64,000 nucleotides of DNA from a bacterium. GTDB taxonomy: Bacteria > Krumholzibacteriota > Krumholzibacteriia > LZORAL124-64-63. Under the pieces are notes generated by a model that did no database searches, was not told the origin of the DNA, and saw only the letters and a program-made list of their open reading frames with translations. This document shows, in pieces, positions 15,255-23,958 of this stretch. Where the stretch lies: contig JADJQR010000001.1 of NCBI GenBank assembly GCA_016712675.1, positions 4,030,001-4,094,000 of the forward strand, in the 5' to 3' direction. The position numbers were made by a program, and so were the translations under genes. How positions within the stretch are numbered: the stretch's first letter is position 1; each line of letters starts with the position of its first letter.

Positions 15255-16126
15255 GTTCTCACCCCGTCCTTGAGACGTTCGTAGATCGAAGGTCGGATCA
15301 CGCGGAAGCAGTCGGACATGCCGATCAGCGTCTCCGCGTGGCCCACGAGCAGGTACCCGCCCGGCCTGAGCAGCCGCGCGAATTCCCTGACCATGCGCTC
15401 GCGCTGCGGTCGATCGAAGTAGATCATCGCGTTCCGGCAGAAGATGACATCGAAGACGCCGCGGATCGGGTACGGAATCGCCTTGAAGTTGAGGCGGCGG
15501 AACATGACGAGTTCGCGCAGCTCAGGCTTCACTTCGAACAGGTGCTGACCGTCGACGGCAACCCGCGTGAAGCACGACCTCCGGCAGTCCTCGGGCACGG
15601 TGGCCAGGCGCGTCTCCGGGTAGCGCGCGGCCTGGGCCTCGGCCAGCACGCGGGTGCTGATGTCGGTGGCCAGGATCTTCGTGTCCACGCGGCGGCGTCC
15701 GATCGCCGCACCCATGGTCATCGCGATGGAGTAGGGCTCCTCGCCGGTCGAACAGGCGGCCGACCAGACCCGCAGGCGGTCCGACCCGGCCTTCAGCCAG
15801 TCCTCCACCACCTCCGACAGGAACGAGAAGTGCTCGTCCTCGCGGAAGAAGTGCGTGACGTTCGTCGAGACGGCGTCGATGAGCTGCACGAGTTCCTCGC
15901 CGCTGCGGTCGCGGCGCAGCAGTTCGAGGTATTCGCCGAAGGAACCCAGACCCAGGGCGCGCAGGCGCTGCGACACCCTGGCCTCGACCAGGGCGCGCTT
16001 GTTGTCCTGCAGCACGATGCCGGTCTGGTCGAACAGCAGCTTCTGGTACGCCGCCAACTCGGCTGGGGCCATCCCCGCCGCTGCCGGCGCCTCCAGCACC
16101 GCCGTTCCCTTTCGTCCCGTCGTCAC
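15251..16126 (-). CDS. cheR: Chemotaxis protein methyltransferase CheR
   Basis: A 291-residue S-adenosylmethionine-dependent enzyme that methylates receptor glutamates. The N-terminal helical domain contains LVEARVSQRLRALGLGSFGE, and THFFREDEHF leads into the SAM-binding motif VWSAACSTGEEPYSIAM; the NLKAIPYP-like region (LNFKAIPYPIRGVFDVIFCR) and a MIYFD motif follow. The catalytic core starts after about 20 extra N-terminal residues. The stop overlaps cheD. Partner of CheB in adaptation. Confidence 0.95.
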   Translation of the reverse strand: MTTGRKGTAVLEAPAAAGMAPAELAAYQKLLFDQTGIVLQDNKRALVEARVSQRLRALGLGSFGEYLELLRRDRSGEELVQLIDAVSTNVTHFFREDEHFSFLSEVVEDWLKAGSDRLRVWSAACSTGEEPYSIAMTMGAAIGRRRVDTKILATDISTRVLAEAQAARYPETRLATVPEDCRRSCFTRVAVDGQHLFEVKPELRELVMFRRLNFKAIPYPIRGVFDVIFCRNAMIYFDRPQRERMVREFARLLRPGGYLLVGHAETLIGMSDCFRVIRPSIYERLKDGVRT

Positions 16127-16176
16127 GTCGTCATGCGCCTTTCGCGCGGCCGCCCCTGGGCGGCCTCCCGCAGTTG

Positions 16177-16677
16177 CTAGCCCGCCGCCTGTACGACGGC
16201 ATCCATCTCCGACCCGCTCATGACGCGGTCGATGTCCAGGAGGATCACGACCTTGTTCTCGAGCTTGCCCATGCCGGTGATGAAGTCGGCCTCTTCCATC
16301 CCGCCGCCGAAGCTCGGGGGCGGCTCAATCTGGCCGTCGCCGATGTTCAGCACCTCGGACACCTCGTCGACGATGATGCCCATCGTGATCTCGCGATCCC
16401 CGTAGCCGACCTGCACGACGATGATGCAGGTCTTCTCGGTGTCGGCCACCGCCGGCATCTTGAACTTCCGACGGAGACTCACGATCGGGATCACGCGCCC
16501 GCGCAGGTTGATCACGCCGCGCACGTACTCCGGGGTCCGCGGCACACGGGTGATGCCCATCATGCCGTTGATCTCCTGGACCTTGAGGATCTCGAGCCCG
16601 TACTCCTCGTCGCCGAGAATGAACGAGAGGAACTTGCCTGCCTGCGCGACCCTCGCGGTCGCCGATTCCGTCGCCAT
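16177..16677 (-). CDS. cheW: Chemotaxis coupling protein CheW
   Basis: A 166-residue adaptor linking receptors to CheA. It opens with GKFLSFILGDEEYGLEILKV and continues with the classical RVPRTPEYVRGVINLRGRVI, the most conserved CheW segment; GIIVDEVSEVL and KVVILLDIDRVM complete the fold. It lies between cheA and cheR on the same strand, with gaps of about 50-60 nt on either side. Confidence 0.95.
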   Translation of the reverse strand: MATESATARVAQAGKFLSFILGDEEYGLEILKVQEINGMMGITRVPRTPEYVRGVINLRGRVIPIVSLRRKFKMPAVADTEKTCIIVVQVGYGDREITMGIIVDEVSEVLNIGDGQIEPPPSFGGGMEEADFITGMGKLENKVVILLDIDRVMSGSEMDAVVQAAG

Positions 16678-16741
16678 TTCCTACCTCCGTGCGGGGCCGG
16701 GCCCCGGTTATGCCGCGCCGCGACGCGGCCCTCTCCCGTCC

Positions 16742-19705
16742 CTAACGGACAGCCTGTTCATAGGCGGCCAGGACCGCCTCGGTGCCTTCCGGTATGTCGG
16801 CCGCGGGCAGGCCGGCCAGCGTCGGCGCGACACCGTCCAGCGTGGCCGTGGCGGAGATGCGCCCGTTGCGTGTGTGCGAGGTGGTGTCCACCTGGTGCGC
16901 CACGCGCACGATGCCCGCGATGTCGAGGATCAGCGCCACGTTGCCGTTGCTCATGATGGCGCCGCCGGCCACTCCGTCGGTGCCCTGCATCGTCTCGCCC
17001 AGGCTCTTGATGACGATCGATTGCTGACCCAGCAGCTCGTCGGCCATGAGTCCGACCTTGCGGCCCTCTTCCTCGACGATGACCACCATCGCCTCCTCAG
17101 GGCGCGCCTTGGCGTCCTGTACGTCGAAAAGACCGGACAACCGGAAGAGCGGCAGGTGGCTGCCCTCGAAGGCGAGCATCTCGCCCCGATCGAAAACGTG
17201 GGTCAGGTCACCGGGCTGCGGGCGGATCAACCGCACGACCGAAAGCGTCGGGATGATGTAGTGCTCCTGGCCGACGCGGATGACCATGCCTTCGATGATG
17301 GCCAGCGTCAGCGGCAGCTTGATGCTGAACGTGGAACCCCTGCCCGGCGTCGACGAGATGTCGACAGTGCCGCGCAGCTCCTCGATGTTGCGGCGAACGA
17401 CGTCCATGCCGACGCCGCGTCCGGAGATGTCGGTGACCTGCTTCGCCGTCGAGAAGCCCGGCTCGAAGATCAGGTTGAAGAGATCCCGGTCGCTGGGGTT
17501 CTCGCCCTCGCGCAACATGCCGCGGGCGATCGCCTTGTGCAGGATGGCGTCACGGTCAAGGCCCTTGCCATCGTCCTCGATCTCGATGCAGATGTTGCCG
17601 CCCTTGTGGAACGCGCGCAGTTCGATGCGACCGACCGCCGACTTGCCCAGCTTCAGGCGGTCGTTGGGGTCGGCCTCGATGCCGTGATCGACCGCGTTGC
17701 GGACCATGTGCACAAGCGGGTCGCCGATTTTGTCGACGACGTTCTTGTCCAGCTCGGTGTCCTCGCCGCTGACGACGAACTCCACCTCGCGGTCCTGCTT
17801 CTTCGACAGGTCGCGCACCAGGCGGGCCATCTTCTGGAAGACCGGCCGCACCGGCACCATCCGGAGCGACATGCCGATCTCCTGCAGCTCGCGGCAGATC
17901 TTGTCCAGGTGGTCGAGATCCTTGGCCAGCTTCACCGACATGCCGGCCTTCTTCATCTCCGGCGACTGGCTGACCATCGACTCGGCGATCACAAGCTCAC
18001 CGATCGTCTCGATCAGGTGGTCGAGGCGCTCCGCGTCGACGCGCATGGCTTCGCGCACCTTGGCCGGAGCCTTCGCGCTGCGCGCGTCGCCATCGCCTTC
18101 GGCGACGGTTGCCGGGGCTGCCGCCGCCGTGACCGCCGCCGGACGCGGTGGGGTGGCCGGAGCTACGGCGGTCGGGGAGGGCGCCGTCTTCTTCATGTTT
18201 CCCAGGGGAATGAACCCGGTCCCGGGCTTCTTCGGCGTTGCCGCCGCCGATGCGGATGCGCGTTCGTCGGCCGAGGCCGGCGCCGGTTCCGGCGCGGGCA
18301 AAGGAGGAGGCGTCGGCGCGGCGGCGATGGCCGCACGCTTCGCATCGGTGACCGCCACCAGGCGCGACATCAGGCTCGGCAGGCGGCTTTCCTCGGTGAG
18401 CCTGCCGTCGCCGCCGAGGGCCGCGGTGACCGCCTCGACCAGGCGCTTCATCATATCGACCGACTCGAAGACGAGGTCCATGTTGTCGCCGACGAGGTCC
18501 AGTTCGGATCGCCGCGCCATGTCCAGCAGATTCTCCGCCTTGTGCGCCAGATCCTTGATGTGCTCTAGCTCGATGAACCCCGCCAGGCCCTTGATGGTGT
18601 GGAAGGCGCGGAAGACCGCGTTCAGGGCTTCGGACTGGTGAGGGTCCTTCTCGATCGCGAGCAGATGGCCCTCGGACGCGTCGAGGTGCTCGACGGCCTC
18701 GGCCACGAAGTCGTGGATCAGGTCGGTGTCGCTGTCGTGGACGTTGTGACCGGCATAGGCGACCACTTCGTATGCCGCGACCGGCTCCGCGGCGACCGGA
18801 CGCGGCGTGGGCACCGGCGACGGTGCCGGCGACGGTACCGGGGTGTCGTGCAGGCGGTCCAGGATCAGCGAGACCGGCGCGGGCTCGGCACCGGTGCCCG
18901 CGTAGTGCCGGATCACGGACGCCAGCCAGTCACGCACCTCAAGCAGGCGTTCGACGCACGCCGTCAACGGCTCGGCCTGCAGCATGTCCTCGGTCGCGTG
19001 ACAAAGCTCGGCCACATGCGGCATGCCGAGCAGCGCGGATTCGCCCTTGAGCGTGTGGAAGAAGCGAAGCAGGCCGGTCAGGTCCCCCGCAGTCGAGCCG
19101 TCCTCGATGTTCAGCAGTTCCTTCTCGACCTCCTCGAGCACATCCATCTGGCGCGCCAGGAACTCGCTCATGATCGACTCGTCGACCATGCTGAAGACCT
19201 CGCTGGCCGACGGCGCTGTCCGTGGACGCGTCGCCTCCGGTGCCGCTGCCGGTGCCGCAGCCACGGGCGCCGGTGAAGGCGCATGTTCCCCGGCAGCGGT
19301 CGCGGTGACCGCGTCACCCTCGACCGCGACCGGCGCGGCGACAGCCGTGCCTTCGACCGCGACCGGCGGCCCCGACGGATCGGCTTCGCGCGAGAGTTCG
19401 CTCGGGAAGCCGGCGTCCTCGGGGTGGCAATCCTGCGCGAGGCTGGCCCGCAGCGCGTCGAGTCCGGCCGTGAGCACCTTCAGCGCCTGTTCGGCGTTGC
19501 CCAGCCCGGCGGCCAGACCACCCGTCAGGTGGGCGGCGTTCTCGCAGATCGCCGCCTCCTGCACGTGTCCCTCGTCGATCAGACGGGCCCCGAGTGTCGC
19601 CAGATCCTCCGCGATGCCCGAGAACCCTGCCGGCGCGTCGCGGTCGAGGAAGACCACCGCTTCGGAGATCTGTTCGAGAAGCTCAAGAACCGTGGACTTG
19701 CTCAT
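16742..19705 (-). CDS. cheA: Chemotaxis histidine kinase CheA with two Hpt domains
   Basis: A 987-residue kinase, long for CheA (usually 650-700). After an N-terminal helical segment there are two histidine phosphotransfer domains, one with FFHTLKGESALLGM (about residues 225-300) and one with AFHTIKGLAGFIEL (about 400-470). Ala/Pro-rich linkers lead to a P3 dimerisation region, then the HATPase domain (LVHMVRNAVDHGIEADP, GRGVGMDVVRRNIEELRG) and a C-terminal CheW-like domain. ATG 19705 is preferred over an upstream extension. It is first in the minus-strand che operon; two phosphoaccepting histidines may serve the two cheY genes. Confidence 0.95.
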   Translation of the reverse strand: MSKSTVLELLEQISEAVVFLDRDAPAGFSGIAEDLATLGARLIDEGHVQEAAICENAAHLTGGLAAGLGNAEQALKVLTAGLDALRASLAQDCHPEDAGFPSELSREADPSGPPVAVEGTAVAAPVAVEGDAVTATAAGEHAPSPAPVAAAPAAAPEATRPRTAPSASEVFSMVDESIMSEFLARQMDVLEEVEKELLNIEDGSTAGDLTGLLRFFHTLKGESALLGMPHVAELCHATEDMLQAEPLTACVERLLEVRDWLASVIRHYAGTGAEPAPVSLILDRLHDTPVPSPAPSPVPTPRPVAAEPVAAYEVVAYAGHNVHDSDTDLIHDFVAEAVEHLDASEGHLLAIEKDPHQSEALNAVFRAFHTIKGLAGFIELEHIKDLAHKAENLLDMARRSELDLVGDNMDLVFESVDMMKRLVEAVTAALGGDGRLTEESRLPSLMSRLVAVTDAKRAAIAAAPTPPPLPAPEPAPASADERASASAAATPKKPGTGFIPLGNMKKTAPSPTAVAPATPPRPAAVTAAAAPATVAEGDGDARSAKAPAKVREAMRVDAERLDHLIETIGELVIAESMVSQSPEMKKAGMSVKLAKDLDHLDKICRELQEIGMSLRMVPVRPVFQKMARLVRDLSKKQDREVEFVVSGEDTELDKNVVDKIGDPLVHMVRNAVDHGIEADPNDRLKLGKSAVGRIELRAFHKGGNICIEIEDDGKGLDRDAILHKAIARGMLREGENPSDRDLFNLIFEPGFSTAKQVTDISGRGVGMDVVRRNIEELRGTVDISSTPGRGSTFSIKLPLTLAIIEGMVIRVGQEHYIIPTLSVVRLIRPQPGDLTHVFDRGEMLAFEGSHLPLFRLSGLFDVQDAKARPEEAMVVIVEEEGRKVGLMADELLGQQSIVIKSLGETMQGTDGVAGGAIMSNGNVALILDIAGIVRVAHQVDTTSHTRNGRISATATLDGVAPTLAGLPAADIPEGTEAVLAAYEQAVR

Positions 19706-19869
19706 GTGGCACGCACCCTCAGTCTTGGATCGCCTCAGGACGTTTCCGCCGCAGGCAGCGACAGATTTCTGGTCGCCGGACGTCGGGTTGCCGCATCTGC
19801 GCACCGCCAACCGCGCCCACCCACCGGTCTGCCTGCCCACGGACCGCAGCCCTCAACCGGCTGCGCTTT

Positions 19870-19945
19870 CGGCGCCTGACGGGGCCAATGAGCCCCGTCG
19901 CCCGCATCCCGTTGAGGTTTCGCCTCAGCACGGGAGATCTTTAGG
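19870..19945 (-). promoter_or_regulatory. Structured leader region upstream of cheA
   Basis: Several hairpins are packed together about 170-240 nt ahead of the cheA start. GACGGGGC (19878-19885) pairs with GCCCCGTC (19892-19899). On the minus strand, a TGAGG-CGAAA-CCTCA stem-loop is nested inside TCCCGT/ACGGGA. No known riboswitch class is recognised. A TAAA-N15-GGCGAAAC arrangement within it is only a partial sigma28-like match. The rest of 19706-20115 contains no supported gene. Confidence 0.4.
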
Positions 19946-20115
19946 CATTTCAGGGAACAATCGGACGCGACGGGAAAGGCAACATGCATGCCATCAACAG
20001 TCTCGTGAACGGAGGGGCAGAGATTCGCGGGGCCCGCGGCAGCGGCGGGAAATCACGGGGAGTCGGGGCTGCAGAATGCGGCGCCGGGCGGCCCCGGACG
20101 GGCCTTCCGGGCAGA

Positions 20116-20796
20116 CTACCGGTCACCCCCGAAAACGCGGCGCGCGCCCTTATAGGCGCGGTTCCACCAGGCGTCATCGAGATTGTCGATGCGCACGGGT
20201 TCCTGCCGCCGCGGCGCATGGACGAACCTGTTGTTGCCCAGGAAGATGCCGACGTGGTCGAACGCGCTGCGCAGGGAGAAGAAGACCAGATCGCCCGGCC
20301 TCAGTTCCGTACGATCCACATGGACGCCGGTGGAGGCCTGGTCCGCACTGACGCGCGGCAGGGCAATGCCCAGCTGCCGGTACACATAGAGCGCCAGACC
20401 GCTGCAATCGAAGCGCTCGGGACCCGTGGCGCCCCAGCCGTAGGGCTTGCCCACCTGGGTGCGCGCGAGCGCGGCAGCCTCTTCACCGGGCCAGGCTCCA
20501 TCGGCAGGGCCGTCGGCGCCTGCGCCCGCCGCCGGGCCACCGGGCGCAGGCGGTCCGGCCTCCGCCGCCGCCTGCTCCAGCAACGCGCGCCACTCCGCAG
20601 GCAGGCTGTCCAGCGCCGTGGCGGCGGAGGGCGCCAGGCGCAGGGAATCGGATGCGGCCGCCGGAGCGGTCGCCTGGCGAGGCGGGCGGGGCACGGGGCT
20701 GTTCGTGACGGGGGCCAGGCGTTTGGGGGCGCAGGCGGAAATGGGCAGCAGGAGCGCCGCCATGACCAGCCATGTCCACCCCCTCACCCCTCGCAC
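20116..20796 (-). CDS. NlpC/P60 family lipoprotein endopeptidase
   Basis: A 226-residue predicted peptidoglycan hydrolase. A lipoprotein signal (WLVMAALLLPISAC) and an Ala/Pro-rich spacer of about 75 residues precede the NlpC/P60 domain. That domain has the catalytic cysteine in RFDCSGLALYVYRQLG and histidine in FDHVGIFLG, with an AHAP-like FVHAPRR further on. These enzymes cut D-glutamyl-meso-diaminopimelate bonds in the cell wall. GTG 20796 is chosen because GAGGTGG lies 5 nt upstream; GTG 20802 is less well placed. The start region lies in the left arm of an imperfect inverted repeat. Confidence 0.88.
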   Translation of the reverse strand: MRGVRGWTWLVMAALLLPISACAPKRLAPVTNSPVPRPPRQATAPAAASDSLRLAPSAATALDSLPAEWRALLEQAAAEAGPPAPGGPAAGAGADGPADGAWPGEEAAALARTQVGKPYGWGATGPERFDCSGLALYVYRQLGIALPRVSADQASTGVHVDRTELRPGDLVFFSLRSAFDHVGIFLGNNRFVHAPRRQEPVRIDNLDDAWWNRAYKGARRVFGGDR

Positions 20797-20799
20797 GTC

Positions 20800-20949
20800 C
20801 ACCTCGTTGTGCCGCCGAAATTGTGTCCGGCGCGAATCAGGCCGGTTTGCCGGCCATGTTTTTGTCTTCCAATTCCATGATTTGATGTCTTAGTATGCAA
20901 ATCCTGGGCCTCGGGGGCCAGACACAATTTCGACGGCACAACGCAGGTG
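20800..20949. repeat. Imperfect ~32-bp inverted repeat between nlpC-type and rlmD-type genes
   Basis: The sequence at 20800-20831 (CACCTCGTTGTGCCGCCGAA...) recurs as its reverse complement at 20917-20949 with only a few differences. The arms flank about 85 nt of AT-rich DNA holding probable divergent promoters. No target duplication is evident. It could be a MITE-like element or a regulatory palindrome; its left arm overlaps the ribosome binding site of the NlpC/P60 gene. Confidence 0.6.
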
Positions 20950-20990
20950 ATGTTGGCGCCGCCCGGGTTGGGTGCTAGTTTAGCCTCACG

Positions 20991-22361
20991 ATGAAATCAA
21001 ACAAGCCCGAACGCCAACACCCCTCCCGCCCCAAAGATCCCGCCCCTGCGCCCACCGCCCTCCTCGAACTCCGGATCGAGAAGCTGGTCACCGGTGGCGA
21101 CGGCCTGGCGCGCGATGGGGACGGTGCCTGCTTCGTGCCCCGGACGGCGCCGGGCGACCTTGTGCGCGCGGCCGTGGTCGAGCAGCGCCGCGGGTACCGG
21201 CGGGCGGAGGTGCGCGAACTGCTGGAGGCGGGACCGGAACGGTGCCCGCCGCCCTGCGCGCATTTCGCCGAGTGCGGCGGCTGCGACCTGCAACACCTGG
21301 CGATCGAGGCCCAGCGGGCGGCCAAGGCGGCCATCGTCCGCGAGTGCTTCCAGCGCCAGGGCAAGCTCGACGTGGAGCCGATCCTTGGCGAGCCGGTGCA
21401 CGGCGCCCCGCTGCAGTGGCGCGCCAGCCTGCGCCTGCAGGCACATCCGACGGGCTCGTACGGACTGCTCCGCCGCGGCACGCACGACGTGGTCCGCATC
21501 GAGCAGTGCCCCGTGATGGCGGCGCCGTTCGACGACGTGATCCTGCCCTGGGTGCGCTTCCTGCCGCCGGTCGAGCAGGTCGTGGTGCGTCTGGACGGGC
21601 GTGGCGGCTGGCTGGTCTCGCTGTTCGGCGTGCCGGGGCGGCTCAAGATCCTCAAGAAGATGGTCGCGCGGTTCGAGGCGGGAGAACTGCCGCCCGGGCT
21701 GCAGGGTGTGCTGTTCAACAGCCGGCCCGCCTGGGGCCGCGACTACCTGGTGCACAAGGTGGCCGGGCATTCTTACCGCGTCGGCGCGGCCTCGTTCTTC
21801 CAGGGCAACCAGGAGGTCGCCGAGGCGGCCGTCGGCATCGTGCGCGGCTGGCTGGAGCGGATCGAGGCGGCGCCGGCCCGCCTGCCCCACCTGTACGACC
21901 TGTACGGGGGCGTGGGGCTGTTCACGCTGGCGCTGGGCGGGCGCTTCGAGCGCATCACGCTGGCCGAGATGGATGCCGGCGCCTGCCGGGATGCCGAAAA
22001 CAACATCGCCCGCGACGACACGGTGCGTGGCCGCGCGGTGGTGCTGCCGGGCGACCTGGCCGGACTCCTGAAGCCGGGCGACCTGCTCGGCGAGGGTTCC
22101 TGGGACCGTGCGGTGTGTGTCGTCGACCCCCCGCGGGCCGGCCTTGGCAAGGACATCTGCGCCGCGTTGCTGCGGCGGAGGCCGGCACACGTCTTCTACA
22201 TGAGCTGCGACCCGGCAACCCAGGCCCGCGATGCGGCCCTGCTGGCGGCCGGCGGCTACCACCCGCGCGAGCTGCGCGTGCTGGACATGTTCCCGCAGAG
22301 CGGGCACATCGAATCGCTGCTCTGGCTCGAGGACACCGGCGCCCCGGCCGGCAACCCCTGA
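20991..22361 (+). CDS. RlmD/TrmA-family RNA (uracil-5-)-methyltransferase
   Basis: A 456-residue SAM-dependent enzyme methylating uracil C5 in 23S rRNA or tRNA. An N-terminal TRAM-like domain (IEKLVTGGDGLARDGDGACF) leads to the 4Fe-4S cysteines in CPPPCAHFAECGGCDLQHL, which are typical of RlmD/RumA types. The catalytic domain carries YDLYGGVGLFTLAL (SAM site), VVDPPRAGLGK and FYMSCDPATQARD, whose cysteine is the nucleophile. The substrate position cannot be told from sequence alone. The next methyltransferase gene starts 3 nt after its stop. Confidence 0.9.
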   Translation: MKSNKPERQHPSRPKDPAPAPTALLELRIEKLVTGGDGLARDGDGACFVPRTAPGDLVRAAVVEQRRGYRRAEVRELLEAGPERCPPPCAHFAECGGCDLQHLAIEAQRAAKAAIVRECFQRQGKLDVEPILGEPVHGAPLQWRASLRLQAHPTGSYGLLRRGTHDVVRIEQCPVMAAPFDDVILPWVRFLPPVEQVVVRLDGRGGWLVSLFGVPGRLKILKKMVARFEAGELPPGLQGVLFNSRPAWGRDYLVHKVAGHSYRVGAASFFQGNQEVAEAAVGIVRGWLERIEAAPARLPHLYDLYGGVGLFTLALGGRFERITLAEMDAGACRDAENNIARDDTVRGRAVVLPGDLAGLLKPGDLLGEGSWDRAVCVVDPPRAGLGKDICAALLRRRPAHVFYMSCDPATQARDAALLAAGGYHPRELRVLDMFPQSGHIESLLWLEDTGAPAGNP

Positions 22362-22363
22362 AC

Positions 22364-23323
22364 ATGGACGGGCCGGGCCAGCCTTCCCTGGCGAACGTCA
22401 TCGTGGTGCTGAGTCGCCCGACCGAGCCGATGAACATCGGCGCCGCCTGCCGCGCCATGAAGACGATGGGCCTGCGGCACCTGCGGCTCATCTCCCCGCT
22501 CAATCCGAAGGGCCGCAGCGCGCGGGCGCTGGCGCACGGGGCCGAGGACATCCTCGACCAGGCGCAGGTGGTCGACGACCTGATGGCGGCGGTGGACGAC
22601 GTCCTGGTCGTGACGGGGACCACCGCGCGCGAACGGCAGCTTCGCAAGCGCACGCTGCTGACGCCGGCCGAACTGGCCGACCACATCGCCGACCATTCGC
22701 GCGAGGGCCGCGTCGCCATCATGTTCGGGACCGAGCGGACCGGCCTGAGCAACGACGAGACCGACATCTGCCGCCACCTGTCCACGGTGGACACGGCGCC
22801 GGAGCAGCCGTCACTGAACCTGGCGCAGGCGGTGATGCTGTACGGCTGGGAGATCCGCCAGGCGATGCAGCGCGCCGGCGCGCCCGATGCCCTGGGCGCG
22901 CGCGGGCGCGGGCTGGCGCCACGCGGCCACGGTCCGGGCACGCGCCCGAACCACCCGCACCGCGGTACGCGGCTGCCGACGCAGCGCGAGCTGGACCACA
23001 TGTACGCCCACCTGGCCCACGCGATGGCCGCCATCGGCTACACGCCGCGCGAACGGCTCAAGTTCCTGACCTACCTGCGGCACCTCCACATGCGCGCGGG
23101 CATCGTCAACTGGGAGACGCACATCTACCACATCCTGGCGCGCAAGATCACCGGCGCGCTGCGCGTGCCGCGCTTCACCGGCCTGCCGGGCGAGCCGGAA
23201 CTGACGGACGCCGAGCTCGAGGGGATGACGCGCAGCCTGGTGCAGGAGGCCGCGGACGATGCCGGGGACGGCGGGGCTCAACCTGCCGCGGGCGACGGCC
23301 CGCCGGCACAGCAGGAACGGTGA
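22364..23323 (+). CDS. trmJ: TrmJ-like tRNA/rRNA 2'-O-methyltransferase (SPOUT family)
   Basis: A 319-residue knotted methyltransferase. The N-terminal part has VIVVLSRPTEPMNIGAACRA and MKTMGLRHLRLISP, and the SAM-binding knot has VAIMFGTERTGLSN followed by PSLNLAQAVMLYGWEI, the hallmark of TrmJ/SpoU proteins. A C-terminal helical extension (LPTQRELDHMYAHLAHAM) matches the TrmJ tail; the Gly/Arg/Pro-rich insert before it is unusual. TrmJ methylates position 32 of several tRNAs. Translation is probably coupled to the upstream rRNA methyltransferase gene. Confidence 0.88.
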   Translation: MDGPGQPSLANVIVVLSRPTEPMNIGAACRAMKTMGLRHLRLISPLNPKGRSARALAHGAEDILDQAQVVDDLMAAVDDVLVVTGTTARERQLRKRTLLTPAELADHIADHSREGRVAIMFGTERTGLSNDETDICRHLSTVDTAPEQPSLNLAQAVMLYGWEIRQAMQRAGAPDALGARGRGLAPRGHGPGTRPNHPHRGTRLPTQRELDHMYAHLAHAMAAIGYTPRERLKFLTYLRHLHMRAGIVNWETHIYHILARKITGALRVPRFTGLPGEPELTDAELEGMTRSLVQEAADDAGDGGAQPAAGDGPPAQQER

Positions 23324-23352
23324 CCGGAGCGGTCGCTGCCCGCGGTCACCGT
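23317..23352. terminator. Hairpin terminator overlapping the trmJ stop codon
   Basis: ACGGTGACCG (23317-23326) pairs with CGGTCACCGT (23343-23352). It lies between the convergent trmJ and Hpt genes and could serve both directions. The trmJ TGA is inside the left arm. Confidence 0.55.
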
Positions 23353-23385
23353 CAGCTTGGATCCGGTCGCTGCGGATTGTCCCGG

Positions 23386-23757
23386 CTACGCCTGCGCGAT
23401 GCGCGTGATGCCCTCGCTGAGCGCGGCGAACTCCTGCACGAACGCCTCCCGCCAGGCGAGGGCGGTCTCCAGGTCGTTCGCCTTGCCGGCCAGCTCGATC
23501 TCCTTGCAGACCAGGGTCAGGCGGGGCGCACCGTACGTGGCGCAGGCGCCCTTGAGGCTGTGCGCGTCCCGCACCAGGTCGCTGACAGAGCCACCGTCCA
23601 TCGCGTCGAGGATAGACGTGTACAGGGGTGGCGCCTGCGACAGGAACAGGTCGCGCAGTTCCGCGAGGATCTCACGATCGCCACCGAACTCCGAGAGCAG
23701 GCGCGATTCGTCGATGACAGGGACTTCGGGTCCGGGCAGGGCGATTTCCATGATCAC
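23386..23757 (-). CDS. Stand-alone Hpt (histidine phosphotransfer) protein
   Basis: A 123-residue four-helix phosphotransfer domain. The phosphoaccepting histidine is in DAHSLKGACATYGAPRL, the canonical Hpt signature, preceded by LAELRDLFLSQAPPLYTSIL. There is no kinase or receiver attached and none next to it; the closest partners are the che proteins upstream. GTG 23757 lies 7 nt behind CGGAGG; ATG 23751 is an alternative. A role as phosphate shuttle is known for the family; its partner here is unknown. Confidence 0.88.
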   Translation of the reverse strand: MIMEIALPGPEVPVIDESRLLSEFGGDREILAELRDLFLSQAPPLYTSILDAMDGGSVSDLVRDAHSLKGACATYGAPRLTLVCKEIELAGKANDLETALAWREAFVQEFAALSEGITRIAQA

Positions 23758-23958
23758 TTCGGGGCCTCCGCTGTGGTTGATCGATGCCCACCGGTGATCG
23801 GCAGGCAGCGGGGGTATCTTGAGTGCGGTCTCCGGCCGGCGGCACCCGGGCTACAGTTCCGGGCCGGTCCTGCCGATAACGACCCGGTATCCGGGCCCTG
23901 CCGCCGCCGCTCGCGGCGCAGGCGGCCCCCGCCAACGGTTCAACCGGGAGTTGTGAAC

